Part shown: in pieces, positions 7,299 to 15,300 of the stretch
Layout: the number at the start of each line of letters is the position of its first letter
Position numbering within the stretch: the first letter of the stretch is position 1
Assembly: GCF_036906915.1 (NCBI RefSeq)
Contig: NZ_JBAKHX010000085.1
Span: forward strand, 1 to 33,010
Length of the DNA stretch: 33,010 nt
Reading direction: 5' to 3'
Source: Phytohabitans sp036906915
GTDB taxonomy: Bacteria; Actinomycetota; Actinomycetes; Mycobacteriales; Micromonosporaceae
Made by a program: the position numbers and the translations under genes
Notes under the pieces: model-generated
Seen by the model: only the letters and a program-made list of their open reading frames with translations
The model's database searches: none
What the model was told of the DNA's origin: nothing

Positions 7299-7808
7299 AT
7301 GGTCACAAACCAGGCCGCAATGGGCGCGGTATCGGCGTCGTCGCCCGACGACGGCGGCCCGGTGGCTGCGCCTTCGAGTGTGTCCGCGCCTAACGGGCAG
7401 CCACCCGAGCGCCCGCGTTGGCGCGAGCGCGTCCGCCTGACCCTGGAGGTCATCCGCGCCAACCCAACCGGCAGGATCGCGCTGAAGGTCTTCGTCGCCA
7501 TCGCCGGCCTCCTCGTCGTGGCGCTCGGCGCGGCACTCATCCCGCTGCCCGGCCCCGGCTGGCTCATCGTGCTCGGCGGCATCGGCATCTGGGCCATCGA
7601 GTACTCCTGGGCCCGCAAGCTGCTCCAATTCACCCGCCGCAACCTCAGGAAGTGGACCAGCTGGATCACCCGGCAGTCCTGGCCGGTACGCCTCCTGATC
7701 GGCCTGGTCGGGATGATCTTCGTTGGGGCGGTGGTGTGGCTCACGGTGCGGTTCAGCCTCGGCATCGATCTGGTGACGAGCTTCCTGAACTACATCGCGA
7801 CGCACTGA
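7299..7808 (+). CDS. TIGR02611-type PGPGW-motif membrane protein
   Basis: The 169-aa protein has a disordered, Pro/Ser-rich N-terminus (1-40) and a basic helix (about 41-62, RWRERVRLTLEVIRANPTG). Two closely spaced hydrophobic segments flank the family signature PLPGPGWLIVLGG (about 62-105). A basic amphipathic stretch (ARKLLQFTRRNLRKW) and a final membrane helix (about 130-150) follow. This is the layout of the actinobacterial TIGR02611 family, whose function is unknown. ATG 7299 follows GGGAG with 5-nt spacing. It lies just upstream of, and on the same strand as, the tRNA-Val gene. Confidence 0.85.
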   Translation: MVTNQAAMGAVSASSPDDGGPVAAPSSVSAPNGQPPERPRWRERVRLTLEVIRANPTGRIALKVFVAIAGLLVVALGAALIPLPGPGWLIVLGGIGIWAIEYSWARKLLQFTRRNLRKWTSWITRQSWPVRLLIGLVGMIFVGAVVWLTVRFSLGIDLVTSFLNYIATH

Positions 7809-7861
7809 CCCCCGAAGATGCGGCGGTGGCGTCGCATCGGGTAGAGTTCGGTCCGCGCTGA

Positions 7862-7933
7862 GGGCGATTAGCTCAGCGGGAGAGCGCTTCGTTCACACCG
7901 AAGAGGTCACTGGTTCGATCCCAGTATCGCCCA
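7862..7933 (+). tRNA. tRNA-Val, anticodon CAC
   Basis: The 72-nt cloverleaf has acceptor arms GGGCGAT (7862-7868) and ATCGCCC (7926-7932), plus discriminator A at 7933. The D-arm is GCTC-AGCGGGA-GAGC. The anticodon stem CTTCG/CGAAG encloses TTCACAC, giving anticodon CAC, which reads GUG valine codons. The T-arm is CTGG-TTCGATC-CCAG. The CCA end is not encoded, as is common in actinomycetes. The tRNA separates ordinary chromosome from the accessory block that starts immediately downstream, so its 3' end is a likely integration site. Confidence 0.97.
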
Positions 7934-7951
7934 CACTTCCGCCGCGGGTCA

Positions 7952-7984
7952 CAGGCCAGGTTCCTGATCTTGGGGCCTGGCCTG
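7952..7984. terminator. Hairpin between tRNA-Val and the convergent unknown gene
   Basis: CAGGCCAGG (7952-7960) and CCTGGCCTG (7976-7984) are exact reverse complements around a 15-nt loop. The hairpin lies 19 nt after the tRNA and downstream of the minus-strand gene at 8098-8823, so it could end transcription in both directions. No T-run follows on either strand. Confidence 0.5.
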
Positions 7985-7989
7985 AAGAT

Positions 7990-8011
7990 CATTTGACCGT
8001 CATTTGACCGT
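7990..8011 (+). repeat. Tandem duplicate of an 11-mer
   Basis: CATTTGACCGT occurs twice in direct, abutting succession (7990-8000 and 8001-8011), 57 nt after the tRNA end. Short direct repeats beside a tRNA attachment site are what integrase arm-binding sites look like, but no integrase is present, so this is only suggestive. Confidence 0.5.
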
Positions 8012-8097
8012 GGACGCAGCCTCAGCGGACCGCACCAGCAGTCATGCCTGGTTACCGGGCCCGCCTCGGTGGTCGTCTCGACAGGTCGTGACCTTCG

Positions 8098-8823
8098 CTA
8101 CCGCTTCTTGCGGCCCTTGCCGAGCCACTTCCGCTGCGGCGGCTTGAACTCCAACACGTCCGCGCTGCGGTCCGGCTCAATGACGGTGTATCCGCGATTG
8201 CGCAGGGCGGCGACTGCGGTGTCCGGGTCTCGGCGGATAGCGGCGCGCAACTGTCGGCGGCGAAACTCGGCGCGAGTCTCCTCCAAGATCCGCTCCCATC
8301 CGGGCTTCGGATCAAGGATTTCTTCCGCGATCAGCGACTCCAGGATGTCCTCCAGGGCTGGCCGGTACCGCTTGCCGCCGACGGGAAGATGTAGCTTGCT
8401 GAGGCTGCCCTCTTTTTTGCCCGAGGCGATCAGCAGTTCGTCCCACGCCGCGCTGCCGGCCAACACCTGCATGTGCGCGTCCGGGTAGTCAGCCTTGTCG
8501 CGTTCATAGTCGTAGTGGAATAGCTCCGTGGCCGGGTTGCCAGCTGAAACCACGTAGGCAGACTTCGCGACGGTCAGGTATGCGTCGGAGTCAAGGAACA
8601 GGTGACCGGCAATCCGTAGCCAGCAGGGGCACGTGCCGACGGTCCGCATCCGTACGTCCTGGGCGGGCTTTCCTGGCCACATGCCGGTGCCAAACGCGAC
8701 AGTCGCGTCGGGGCGTTCCACCACGCCGACGTAGGCGTCGTCGCACACCGTCTTGTTCAGCAGCGTCATGAGGTCCGACGCGAACGTCTCTGCGACGGCA
8801 CGCGGGTTGCTCTTGCCGCTCAC
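8098..8823 (-). CDS. Uncharacterised 241-aa protein, distal gene of a coupled pair
   Basis: The start is GTG 8823, overlapping the stop of the upstream 62-aa gene by 4 nt (GTGA). I do not recognise the family. Visible features are a CPC pair (TVGTCPCWLRI), a polar motif HYDYERDKADYPDAHMQV, a helical middle (RPALEDILESLIAEEIL) and a very basic tail (PPQRKWLGKGRKKR) suited to nucleic-acid contact. No signal peptide or membrane segment is seen. The small-plus-large coupled arrangement resembles toxin-antitoxin or regulator-effector pairs, but the sequence does not prove this. Confidence 0.7.
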   Translation of the reverse strand: MSGKSNPRAVAETFASDLMTLLNKTVCDDAYVGVVERPDATVAFGTGMWPGKPAQDVRMRTVGTCPCWLRIAGHLFLDSDAYLTVAKSAYVVSAGNPATELFHYDYERDKADYPDAHMQVLAGSAAWDELLIASGKKEGSLSKLHLPVGGKRYRPALEDILESLIAEEILDPKPGWERILEETRAEFRRRQLRAAIRRDPDTAVAALRNRGYTVIEPDRSADVLEFKPPQRKWLGKGRKKR

Positions 8824-9008
8824 CCGATGGTCATCCAGAGGGCAAGCGCATCGGCGGACTGGAAGTCACGCTCGCGAGCTTGCCGGGCCAGTTCGTCGTA
8901 GGTGATGCCGAGCTCGTCGAGGCTGCGCTGCACGAATTGGTCCCACTCCTGCTTCGTGGGACGCCAAGTCTCAGGTTTGATGTTGTGGTCGTGCGCTACT
9001 GCCGTCAT
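8820..9008 (-). CDS. Small 62-aa acidic protein, proximal gene of a coupled pair
   Basis: ATG 9008 is chosen because the conserved-looking sequence begins there (TAVAHDHNIKPETWRPT) and GAG lies 6 nt upstream. The open frame extends to 9131, but that part is poorly protein-like. The mature protein looks like one small helical domain (EWDQFVQRSLDELGITYDEL, then QSADALALWMTIG), without a clear helix-turn-helix. It overlaps the 241-aa gene by GTGA, so the two are probably translated together. An antitoxin-like or adaptor role is possible but unproven. Confidence 0.65.
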   Translation of the reverse strand: MTAVAHDHNIKPETWRPTKQEWDQFVQRSLDELGITYDELARQARERDFQSADALALWMTIG

Positions 9009-9277
9009 TCTGCTCGCCTTCCCAGGTGGCGGGTGGATCCTGGTTGGACGCGTCAACGGTAAGGGATGGGTCTGACAGTCGCCCGGTACCCCTACTTGGA
9101 TCTCGCTCGCGGTGAGTAACGAACCTCTCAACTGGAGGTTACCGCTCTGTGTAGGTGGGTCAAGCCTCTGATCCGGTAGCGTCGATGAACGGACGTGTTT
9201 CTGGGTTCATCGGTCGGGTCGACCAATTGTCGGTTGCCTGACAGACGCTTGCCGGTGGGCACATCTGCAGCCAGCTC
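9009..9277. other. Intergenic stretch with two inverted repeats
   Basis: No convincing gene was found here. AACCTC (9122-9127) and GAGGTT (9135-9140) form a 6-bp stem with a 7-nt loop. CGATGAAC (9183-9190) and GTTCATCG (9205-9212) form an 8-bp stem with a 14-nt loop. The second lies 66 nt past the end of the zinc-ribbon-like gene and could terminate it. The first could be an operator or leader element for the coupled pair at 8098-9008. Confidence 0.35.
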
Positions 9278-9640
9278 CTACCTCCGCTTTCCGAGGCCCG
9301 GCAAGCCGCCTGAGGTGACACGGGAAATCGATGGCGCCGACGGTGCACGCGGCGTCACCTGACGTACGGATCGAAGCACCGCCGATAGACTCGGGTCCCA
9401 ATGCCGCTGTCCAGTCTGATGAAGGTATTCGATCAAGGCCTCTTCGGTCGGTTCGGGCAACGCATGGCCGTGCTGGCACAGACACTGTGCGCATACAAGG
9501 ATGATCTTCCGCCCGCGCTTCAACCGGTTCGAGCGCGGTTGGAGGCGCGTCGGGTCTGTCTGCCGGTCGCACACCTCGCATCGGTCAGGGGCGGCCGACG
9601 GGGTTCGCCTTCGCGATCTTCTGGCAGCTGCGCTCGCCAT
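9278..9640 (-). CDS. Small putative zinc-ribbon protein
   Basis: The frame is 120 aa from ATG 9640, or one residue longer from GTG 9643. Residues near 21-24 form CEVC and those near 50-55 form CAQCLC, giving a CxxC-25-CxxC arrangement typical of a structural zinc site. The stretch between is basic (NRLKRGRKIILV) and is followed by PEPTEEALIEYLHQTGQRHWDP. The cysteine pattern and third-position bias favour a real gene. The last 35 residues are low-complexity, and no ribosome-binding site is seen. It lies 114 bp downstream of drmC on the same strand and may be a tail gene of that operon. Confidence 0.4.
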   Translation of the reverse strand: MASAAARRSRRRTPSAAPDRCEVCDRQTDPTRLQPRSNRLKRGRKIILVCAQCLCQHGHALPEPTEEALIEYLHQTGQRHWDPSLSAVLRSVRQVTPRAPSAPSISRVTSGGLPGLGKRR

Positions 9641-9754
9641 CACGCGAGTCTATCGGCACACAAGGGCCCGCATCGCAGACGTTCGCGGCGAAGTCGATCA
9701 TCATGGTCTGCATCGGTGTCGATGCCACATGGATGTCGAGTCACCCGCGCACAA

Positions 9755-10555
9755 TTACTGTAGGCGCTGCAGCTGCTCGAACGGTGGGCTCATCAGCGCT
9801 AGGAAGTGTTGGACGAGTCGTTTGACGACGTGGGGGTCGTGTAGGACGACGCCAACTTCGAGGTTGTGCGACAGGGCCCGGTCGGTGAGGTTGGCGCTAC
9901 TGATCAATGCGGCACGGGTGTCCGCTGCAATGATCTTCGCATGGAGGGCAGCGCGCGAGTTGCCGGTTACCGGGCGGTGCTGTGCCGGCCAGTACCAGAA
10001 TCGTGCGCGATCCCGCAGCGCGGCGAAGGCGTCAGAAGCGCTGGCGTTCCCGCGCAGGGTGCCGCCGTCGGCAGCGGTTCCTTCGAGTACGAGGTCGATG
10101 CGCACGTCCCGCGCGGCTGCGTCCGCGAGCTCGCGGACGACGTCGGCGACGCCGTAGGCGGCGAAGCTGACGATCAGCAGAGAATCTCGGGCGGCTCGGA
10201 CCACCTCGATGACGACTGAGCTGGTCAGGCGGACCGGAACGGATGCGCTCGTGGGTCCGCTGATTACCAGTTCGGTGCGGTCTGCGTCCGCCCGCTGCTG
10301 GAGGTTGGCCGCGGCGCGGAGCGCGAGCGCGACGCCGGCGCCGGCGAGGTCTGGGGCGTAGGAGCGCCAGGCGTCGACGAGCCGTTGTGCGTTCGTGGCG
10401 ACCGCGTAGCCGGGCCGGGTATCGATGAGGGTGGCCTCGACCGCAGGCGTTGGCCTGGACGCGGTGGATAGCGCCGCGGCCCACGCCTCGATATGGCTGA
10501 CCGGTAGGTCAGCGGCCACGTCGGCGAGCACTAGGGCGAGCGCGTCGTGGCTCAT
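9755..10555 (-). CDS. drmC: DISARM protein DrmC, phospholipase-D-fold
   Basis: The 266-aa protein is last in the drmABC run and starts at ATG 10555, overlapping the drmB stop by ATGA. The C-terminal half is a PLD-like domain. It holds one HxKx4D motif (LHAKIIAADTRAALISSANLT; His205, Lys207, Asp212), preceded by a Rossmann-like strand pattern (SLLIVSFAAYGVADVVREL). With one HKD motif per chain, a complete active site would need a dimer. In characterised DISARM systems DrmC is the PLD-fold member and has been reported as dispensable for protection in at least one. The N-terminal 110 residues are helical and lack a recognised motif. Confidence 0.9.
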   Translation of the reverse strand: MSHDALALVLADVAADLPVSHIEAWAAALSTASRPTPAVEATLIDTRPGYAVATNAQRLVDAWRSYAPDLAGAGVALALRAAANLQQRADADRTELVISGPTSASVPVRLTSSVVIEVVRAARDSLLIVSFAAYGVADVVRELADAAARDVRIDLVLEGTAADGGTLRGNASASDAFAALRDRARFWYWPAQHRPVTGNSRAALHAKIIAADTRAALISSANLTDRALSHNLEVGVVLHDPHVVKRLVQHFLALMSPPFEQLQRLQ

Positions 10556-12396
10556 CGGGAGAAGAAGCCGAGGCCGGTGTCGACGAGGGTGTCGACCAGC
10601 AGAGCGCGGTCGAGGTAGTGGTTGCCACGTTCGCAGGAGGTTTCGGCGGCGAAGAGGCAAGCGTGGCAGGCGGCGGCGGACAGGCGGCCATGGACGGTGG
10701 GGTCGTGCTCGGCGCAGAGGGGGTCGGAGCTGCATAGGCGGGCGGCTTCGAGGGCGCGTTCGATGAGTGGGCCTAGCCGGTCGGTGCGGCCGAGGGAGAC
10801 GAGCCCGCCGAGGGTGCCTTCGCTGTCGGGTGCGGCTGTGTAGAGAAGGACGCCGGCGGTGTTGGGTTCGCCGTGCCGGGCGTAGATGCGTTCGCCGATG
10901 CCGGCGGCGCTGTACCCGCATTCGAGGGCGAGCTCTCGGATGAGGACGTGGGAGAAGGTGTGTAGTAGCAGGTATCGCAGGCCGGGCCATCTGCCGGGTG
11001 GCAGACGCCGCTGCGCCCGCCACATCTCGTGTGCCCGGATGAGGAGTTGCTCGCGTTGCTTGACGTCGGGTTGGTGTTCCCAGGCCGTGATGCGGTCTTC
11101 GTCGAAGCGGAGGAAGATGCCTTCGCCGCGCATCTCGGCGCAGGGCACCCAGGTTGGGTCGTCGATGGATAGGGGAGCCCGGCGTAGGTCGGCGGTGTCG
11201 AGCACATCCCATTCGGGCGCGTCGATGCGGGTGAAGCCGTAGAGGGCGGCGACTTCGCGGAGGCGGGGGACGAGGACGACGCGGGCGAGCCAGTCGCGGT
11301 GGGTTCGCGGTACGCGTTCGGGCCGTGTGGTGAAGTCGGGCAGTTCGGTGCCGGTGTCGGCGGTGAACGCTCGCCATTCAGGGGTGAGCAGGTCGAGGTC
11401 GTCGTTGTCGTCGTGGCTGGCATCCGGGCCGGCTTGCGCCCGTTGCTGGATGGCTTCCCAGACCCGGTCGACGCCGTAGGGTTCGAGTTCGGGCCAGCAG
11501 GTCTGGGTGGGCATCAGCAGCTTGGCGTTGTCGGCCGGCAGGCCGGCGAGTAGTTGGAGGGTCGGCCAGTATTCGGCGACGGCTTGGTCGACGGGGTGTT
11601 CGGCGCGGGGGAGGCTGAACACGCGGAGCTGCATCGCGAACCAGCTATTGGTAGCACCCAGCGCCATGGTGCGAACGGGGGCGTCACATGGCTCATAGGT
11701 GCCGAGGTGGGGGTGCCGACCGCGGCAGGCGGGCAGGTTTTGCTCGGCGAGCATGCCGATGGCGTCGGACATCGGCCGGCGCATCTGGCATTGGTCGCAG
11801 GAGACGAAGATGTTGATAGTCTCGCCGGTGCTGCCGCGTTCGGAGAGCTGGAGGGAGTGCCCGGCTCCGGGGTCGGCGCCACGGTGGACGAAGTAGGCCC
11901 AGGGGAAGTCGTCGAGGTGGCCGTTGCCGCAGGCCATGACGAAGCGGGCGGGGACGGCAGTGGGTCGGCGGCCGCCTTGTCCGCGGCAGGAGTGCACGTA
12001 GCGCACCTTGTCGGGCAGGTACGCGTGCGGCAGCAGCTCGAAGAAGCCGGCGTCGGCGCGGGCGAGCCGGTTGCAGCGGGTGTCGGAGCAGCGCAGCCAG
12101 GTGGGAAAGAGCGCGACGGGTACGCCGACGCGGGCCCACTCGGCGAACGGGTCGGACGTCTCGGGGAGGTGGGGCGGCAGGCGGAGCGCCTGTACCTGCC
12201 GGCCGAGCCGGGCGCGTATCGCGGACAGCAGCCGCTCTTCGGTGACCAGCGGCGAGCGGGCAAGTTCCCAGTGATCCAGGCCGAGCGTCATGACGGAAAG
12301 GCTGGGCAGGTCGGCGACCGAGCCGACGCCGTAGGTGTGCAGGAGCTGGTTTGGGCGCAGTGCGCCGACCCGCATGTTGGTGCGTGGCTGGTTCAT
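10552..12396 (-). CDS. drmB: DISARM protein DrmB, DUF1998-type zinc protein
   Basis: The 614-aa protein starts at ATG 12396, inside the ATGA overlap with the drmA stop. The open frame continues upstream to 12636, but that extension is arginine-rich shadow of drmA. It opens with RVGALRPNQLLHTYGVGSVADLP, typical of DrmB. It is cysteine-rich: C103/C108, C137, C156, C200/C203, C224 and C237 in the N-terminal half. The C-terminal DUF1998 region (about 470-600) carries YLLLHTFSHVLIRELA and the cysteine cluster C555, C561, C577, C580, C588. DrmB forms a complex with DrmA that loads on DNA with a 5' overhang in studied systems. All expected features are present, so the gene looks intact. Confidence 0.95.
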   Translation of the reverse strand: MNQPRTNMRVGALRPNQLLHTYGVGSVADLPSLSVMTLGLDHWELARSPLVTEERLLSAIRARLGRQVQALRLPPHLPETSDPFAEWARVGVPVALFPTWLRCSDTRCNRLARADAGFFELLPHAYLPDKVRYVHSCRGQGGRRPTAVPARFVMACGNGHLDDFPWAYFVHRGADPGAGHSLQLSERGSTGETINIFVSCDQCQMRRPMSDAIGMLAEQNLPACRGRHPHLGTYEPCDAPVRTMALGATNSWFAMQLRVFSLPRAEHPVDQAVAEYWPTLQLLAGLPADNAKLLMPTQTCWPELEPYGVDRVWEAIQQRAQAGPDASHDDNDDLDLLTPEWRAFTADTGTELPDFTTRPERVPRTHRDWLARVVLVPRLREVAALYGFTRIDAPEWDVLDTADLRRAPLSIDDPTWVPCAEMRGEGIFLRFDEDRITAWEHQPDVKQREQLLIRAHEMWRAQRRLPPGRWPGLRYLLLHTFSHVLIRELALECGYSAAGIGERIYARHGEPNTAGVLLYTAAPDSEGTLGGLVSLGRTDRLGPLIERALEAARLCSSDPLCAEHDPTVHGRLSAAACHACLFAAETSCERGNHYLDRALLVDTLVDTGLGFFSR

Positions 12397-15300
12397 GGCG
12401 TCACCGCCGAGGCGTTCGGGTCGCGCGGTGCGAACGGTGGCGGGTTGTCTTCCGCGACGCCGTCGACGAGCAGTTGTAGTTGGATGCCGGGTTCGACGTC
12501 GCGCAGCGAGGTGGGGCTGGTCATCTGCCGCCAGCGCCCTTCCTCCGGGCGGTGCAGCAGTCCGGCGACGTCGTCGCTGCGGAACGGTCGGTCGTACGCC
12601 AGCCGCCGGGAGGGGACGGCGCGCTCGCGGGCCCACAGGTCCAGTCGTGCCTCCAGTTCGTCTTCGACGCGCTGCCGGATCGCGTTGTCGGCGGCGACGT
12701 CGCTGCGCCGTTTGAGGAACCGTACGACGTGGTCGGAGAGCTTGCCGTGCCGGTCGAACTCCTGCGCCCGTAGGTTGCCGTTGTACGTGGACTCCAGGTC
12801 ACGTACCAGTGCTACGAGGACGCCAGTGAGGCCACGGTCGATCGCCCTTTCGGCGAACGGGGTGAGAGACAGCGCCTCGACCTGCCGGTAGACGTTGGCG
12901 TGGAAGTGGTCGAACTGCTCGTAGTGCGACAGGTCGCGGGGGCGTGCCCAGTTGAAGACGGTGAACACGAGCCCTGGCGCGGCCCGGCCGACCCGGCTGG
13001 TCGCCTGGATGTACTCGGCTGTCGACTTGGGCTGGTTGGCGACCACCATGACGCCCAGGCGCGGTACGTCAACGCCGACGGCGATCATGCTGGTGGCCAG
13101 GAGCACGTCGATCGGCGGTGCCGACCCCTTGGCGCGGGCGGCGCCGAACCGGACAGCGAGCTGGTCGAGCAGCGGCCGGATCGCGTCCGAGGGCATGCGG
13201 GAGGTCAGCTCTTTCAGTTCCGGGTCGTAGCGGCGGGCCAGGCCGCGCTCGTCGGCCCGGATAAGCCGGGTGGACACGTCGTCTTCGACGAGGCGTCGCA
13301 TGCCGCCGAGGTCGCGCAGGCTGTTGAAGTAGCCGATCAGCGTCATGTACGGGTCGGTGACCGGGTTGCGGCCGTACATCTCGTGGAGCTTTTGGGCCGC
13401 GCCGAGCACGGACACGTACACCCGGATCAAAGTGGACTTGATGCGGATACCGTGCGCGCAGATGCCCACGTACCGGCGACCGGGGCGCTCGTTTGCGGTG
13501 CGCTGCCGCGCGAAGAAGCTGTCCGAGGCGTCCAGACCAGGTGGCGGGAAGACCTCGGTGCCCCGGTTGAACAGGGCCTCGATCTGCCGCGGCGCGCGCC
13601 GCACCGTGGCGGTCGAGGCGATCACCTTGGGCCGTGACCAGCGACCCCGCTCCGGCTCCCAACTACTAAGCCGGTCCACCGCCGTCTCGTACAGCCCGAC
13701 CAGCGAGCCGAGCGGCCCGGAGATCAGGTGGAGCTCGTCCTGAATGATCAAGTCTGGCGGGCGCAGTGGCGTGCAGGCGACGATCCTGGCCGGCGGGGCG
13801 CCGCCCTTCAACCGGTGGGTGGGAGCCTCCCAGCTGGCGCGTTCGATGTCTTCGGTGAGGTAGCCGTGCCGCTCGCAACGCTTGCTGACCCGGCCGAACA
13901 GGGCTGCGGTCTCGCCCTTCCACGGGAGCTGGGCGAACTTGTCGACGGTGGCGATGAGTAGTGCCGGCGGGTGGCGGTAGATCTCCTCGTCCACCACGAG
14001 CACGGGCAGGCCCTTCTCCTCGGCTGGCGCCAGGAAGGTGCCGGTTTCGCTGAACGGGCAGTCAGCCTCCGGGCAGATCACCAACGTACGCAGGTAGATC
14101 TGCTCGACGGAGATGTCGCGGCCCGCCTCGATCCGGCTGCCGCACCACGGGCACGAGGTCAGCTGGTGCGGCGAGCCTTGCCCGCGGGTGGCCATGCCCC
14201 GGCCGCGGCGCTGTTGTGCCAGCCAGTCCTCGGCGTCCCCCGTCCGGTTTGGAGTAACGCGGCCACCGACCCATAGCCCGATCCGCATCGGCGTCTCGCC
14301 CCAGGTCTGCGGGTCGGCCCGGCGCAGTGTCTCGGCGGCGCAGATCAGCGTGGCGGCCCGTTCGAACTGCTGGATCGTCAGCAGCCGCAGGGTGTAGCGC
14401 ATCAGTACCGCCAGGCCCGCCTTCGGGTCCAGGCCGCCAAGGGCCGGCTGGAGCCGGCGCACGCCAACCGTGAACGCGGTCAGCCCGAGGTATGCCTCGG
14501 TCTTGCCGCCACCGGTCGGAAACCACAGCAGGTCGGCGATCGCCTTGCGGCGGTCTTCGCTGCGCTCGGGATGCCGTGGGTCAGCCAGCGCCGGCAGGTT
14601 GAGCAGCACGAACGCCAGCTGGAACGGCCGCCATCGGTGGTTGTCAGGGTGGTCGGCCTGTGCAACGGCCTCGGCCAGTGGCTTGGTTGGCTGCTCGCGC
14701 CTGACAGCGGCCACCACGCTGTGCACGCGTTGCAGGTACATGGCCCGGTTGGCGAACCCAAACGCGCGCCGCGCATCCGCGTCAGCAGTCAGTAGGTCGA
14801 TGCCGGCCTCGATCCGGTCCGCTGCCCGCCGGGCGTCCGCCATGGCCGCCCGTACCTCGTTTTGATAGCCATCGAGGCGGCGTGCGGCGTCGTCGGCGCT
14901 GGTCTCCTCGCGCTCGATCCAGGCGCGGAAACCGGTGACCAGCGGCAGCAGAGCGGCCGTCAGTGCTTCCGGCGACCCGTCGCAAAGGTCGGCCAGCCGT
15001 TTCATGTCCAGCGCCACGTCGGCTAGCTCGGGCAGGTCCTTGTCCGCCTTCGCACTCGGCACATCGGTGAACGGCAGTTCGTGCTCCGGCACGGTCCGGG
15101 TGCGGATCGTGTGCGCACGCATCAGATCGCCGGCGAGTCGCTCCGCTTTCACCGCAGCGCCGTGTCCGACCGCGAACTCTGGGTAGAAGCGGTACGTCAT
15201 CGCGAGCCGCCTGCGCTCGGCCTGGTCGGAGGCGTCGCCCCCCGAGACCCGCTCCGGGCGGGGCACGAATGCCGGTGGCTCCTCGGCGCCGGTGGCCGAG

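Noticed and set aside
11554..12891. A 445-codon plus-strand open frame
   Set aside because: It is antisense to drmB and the end of drmA, both supported by motifs and overlapping starts and stops.
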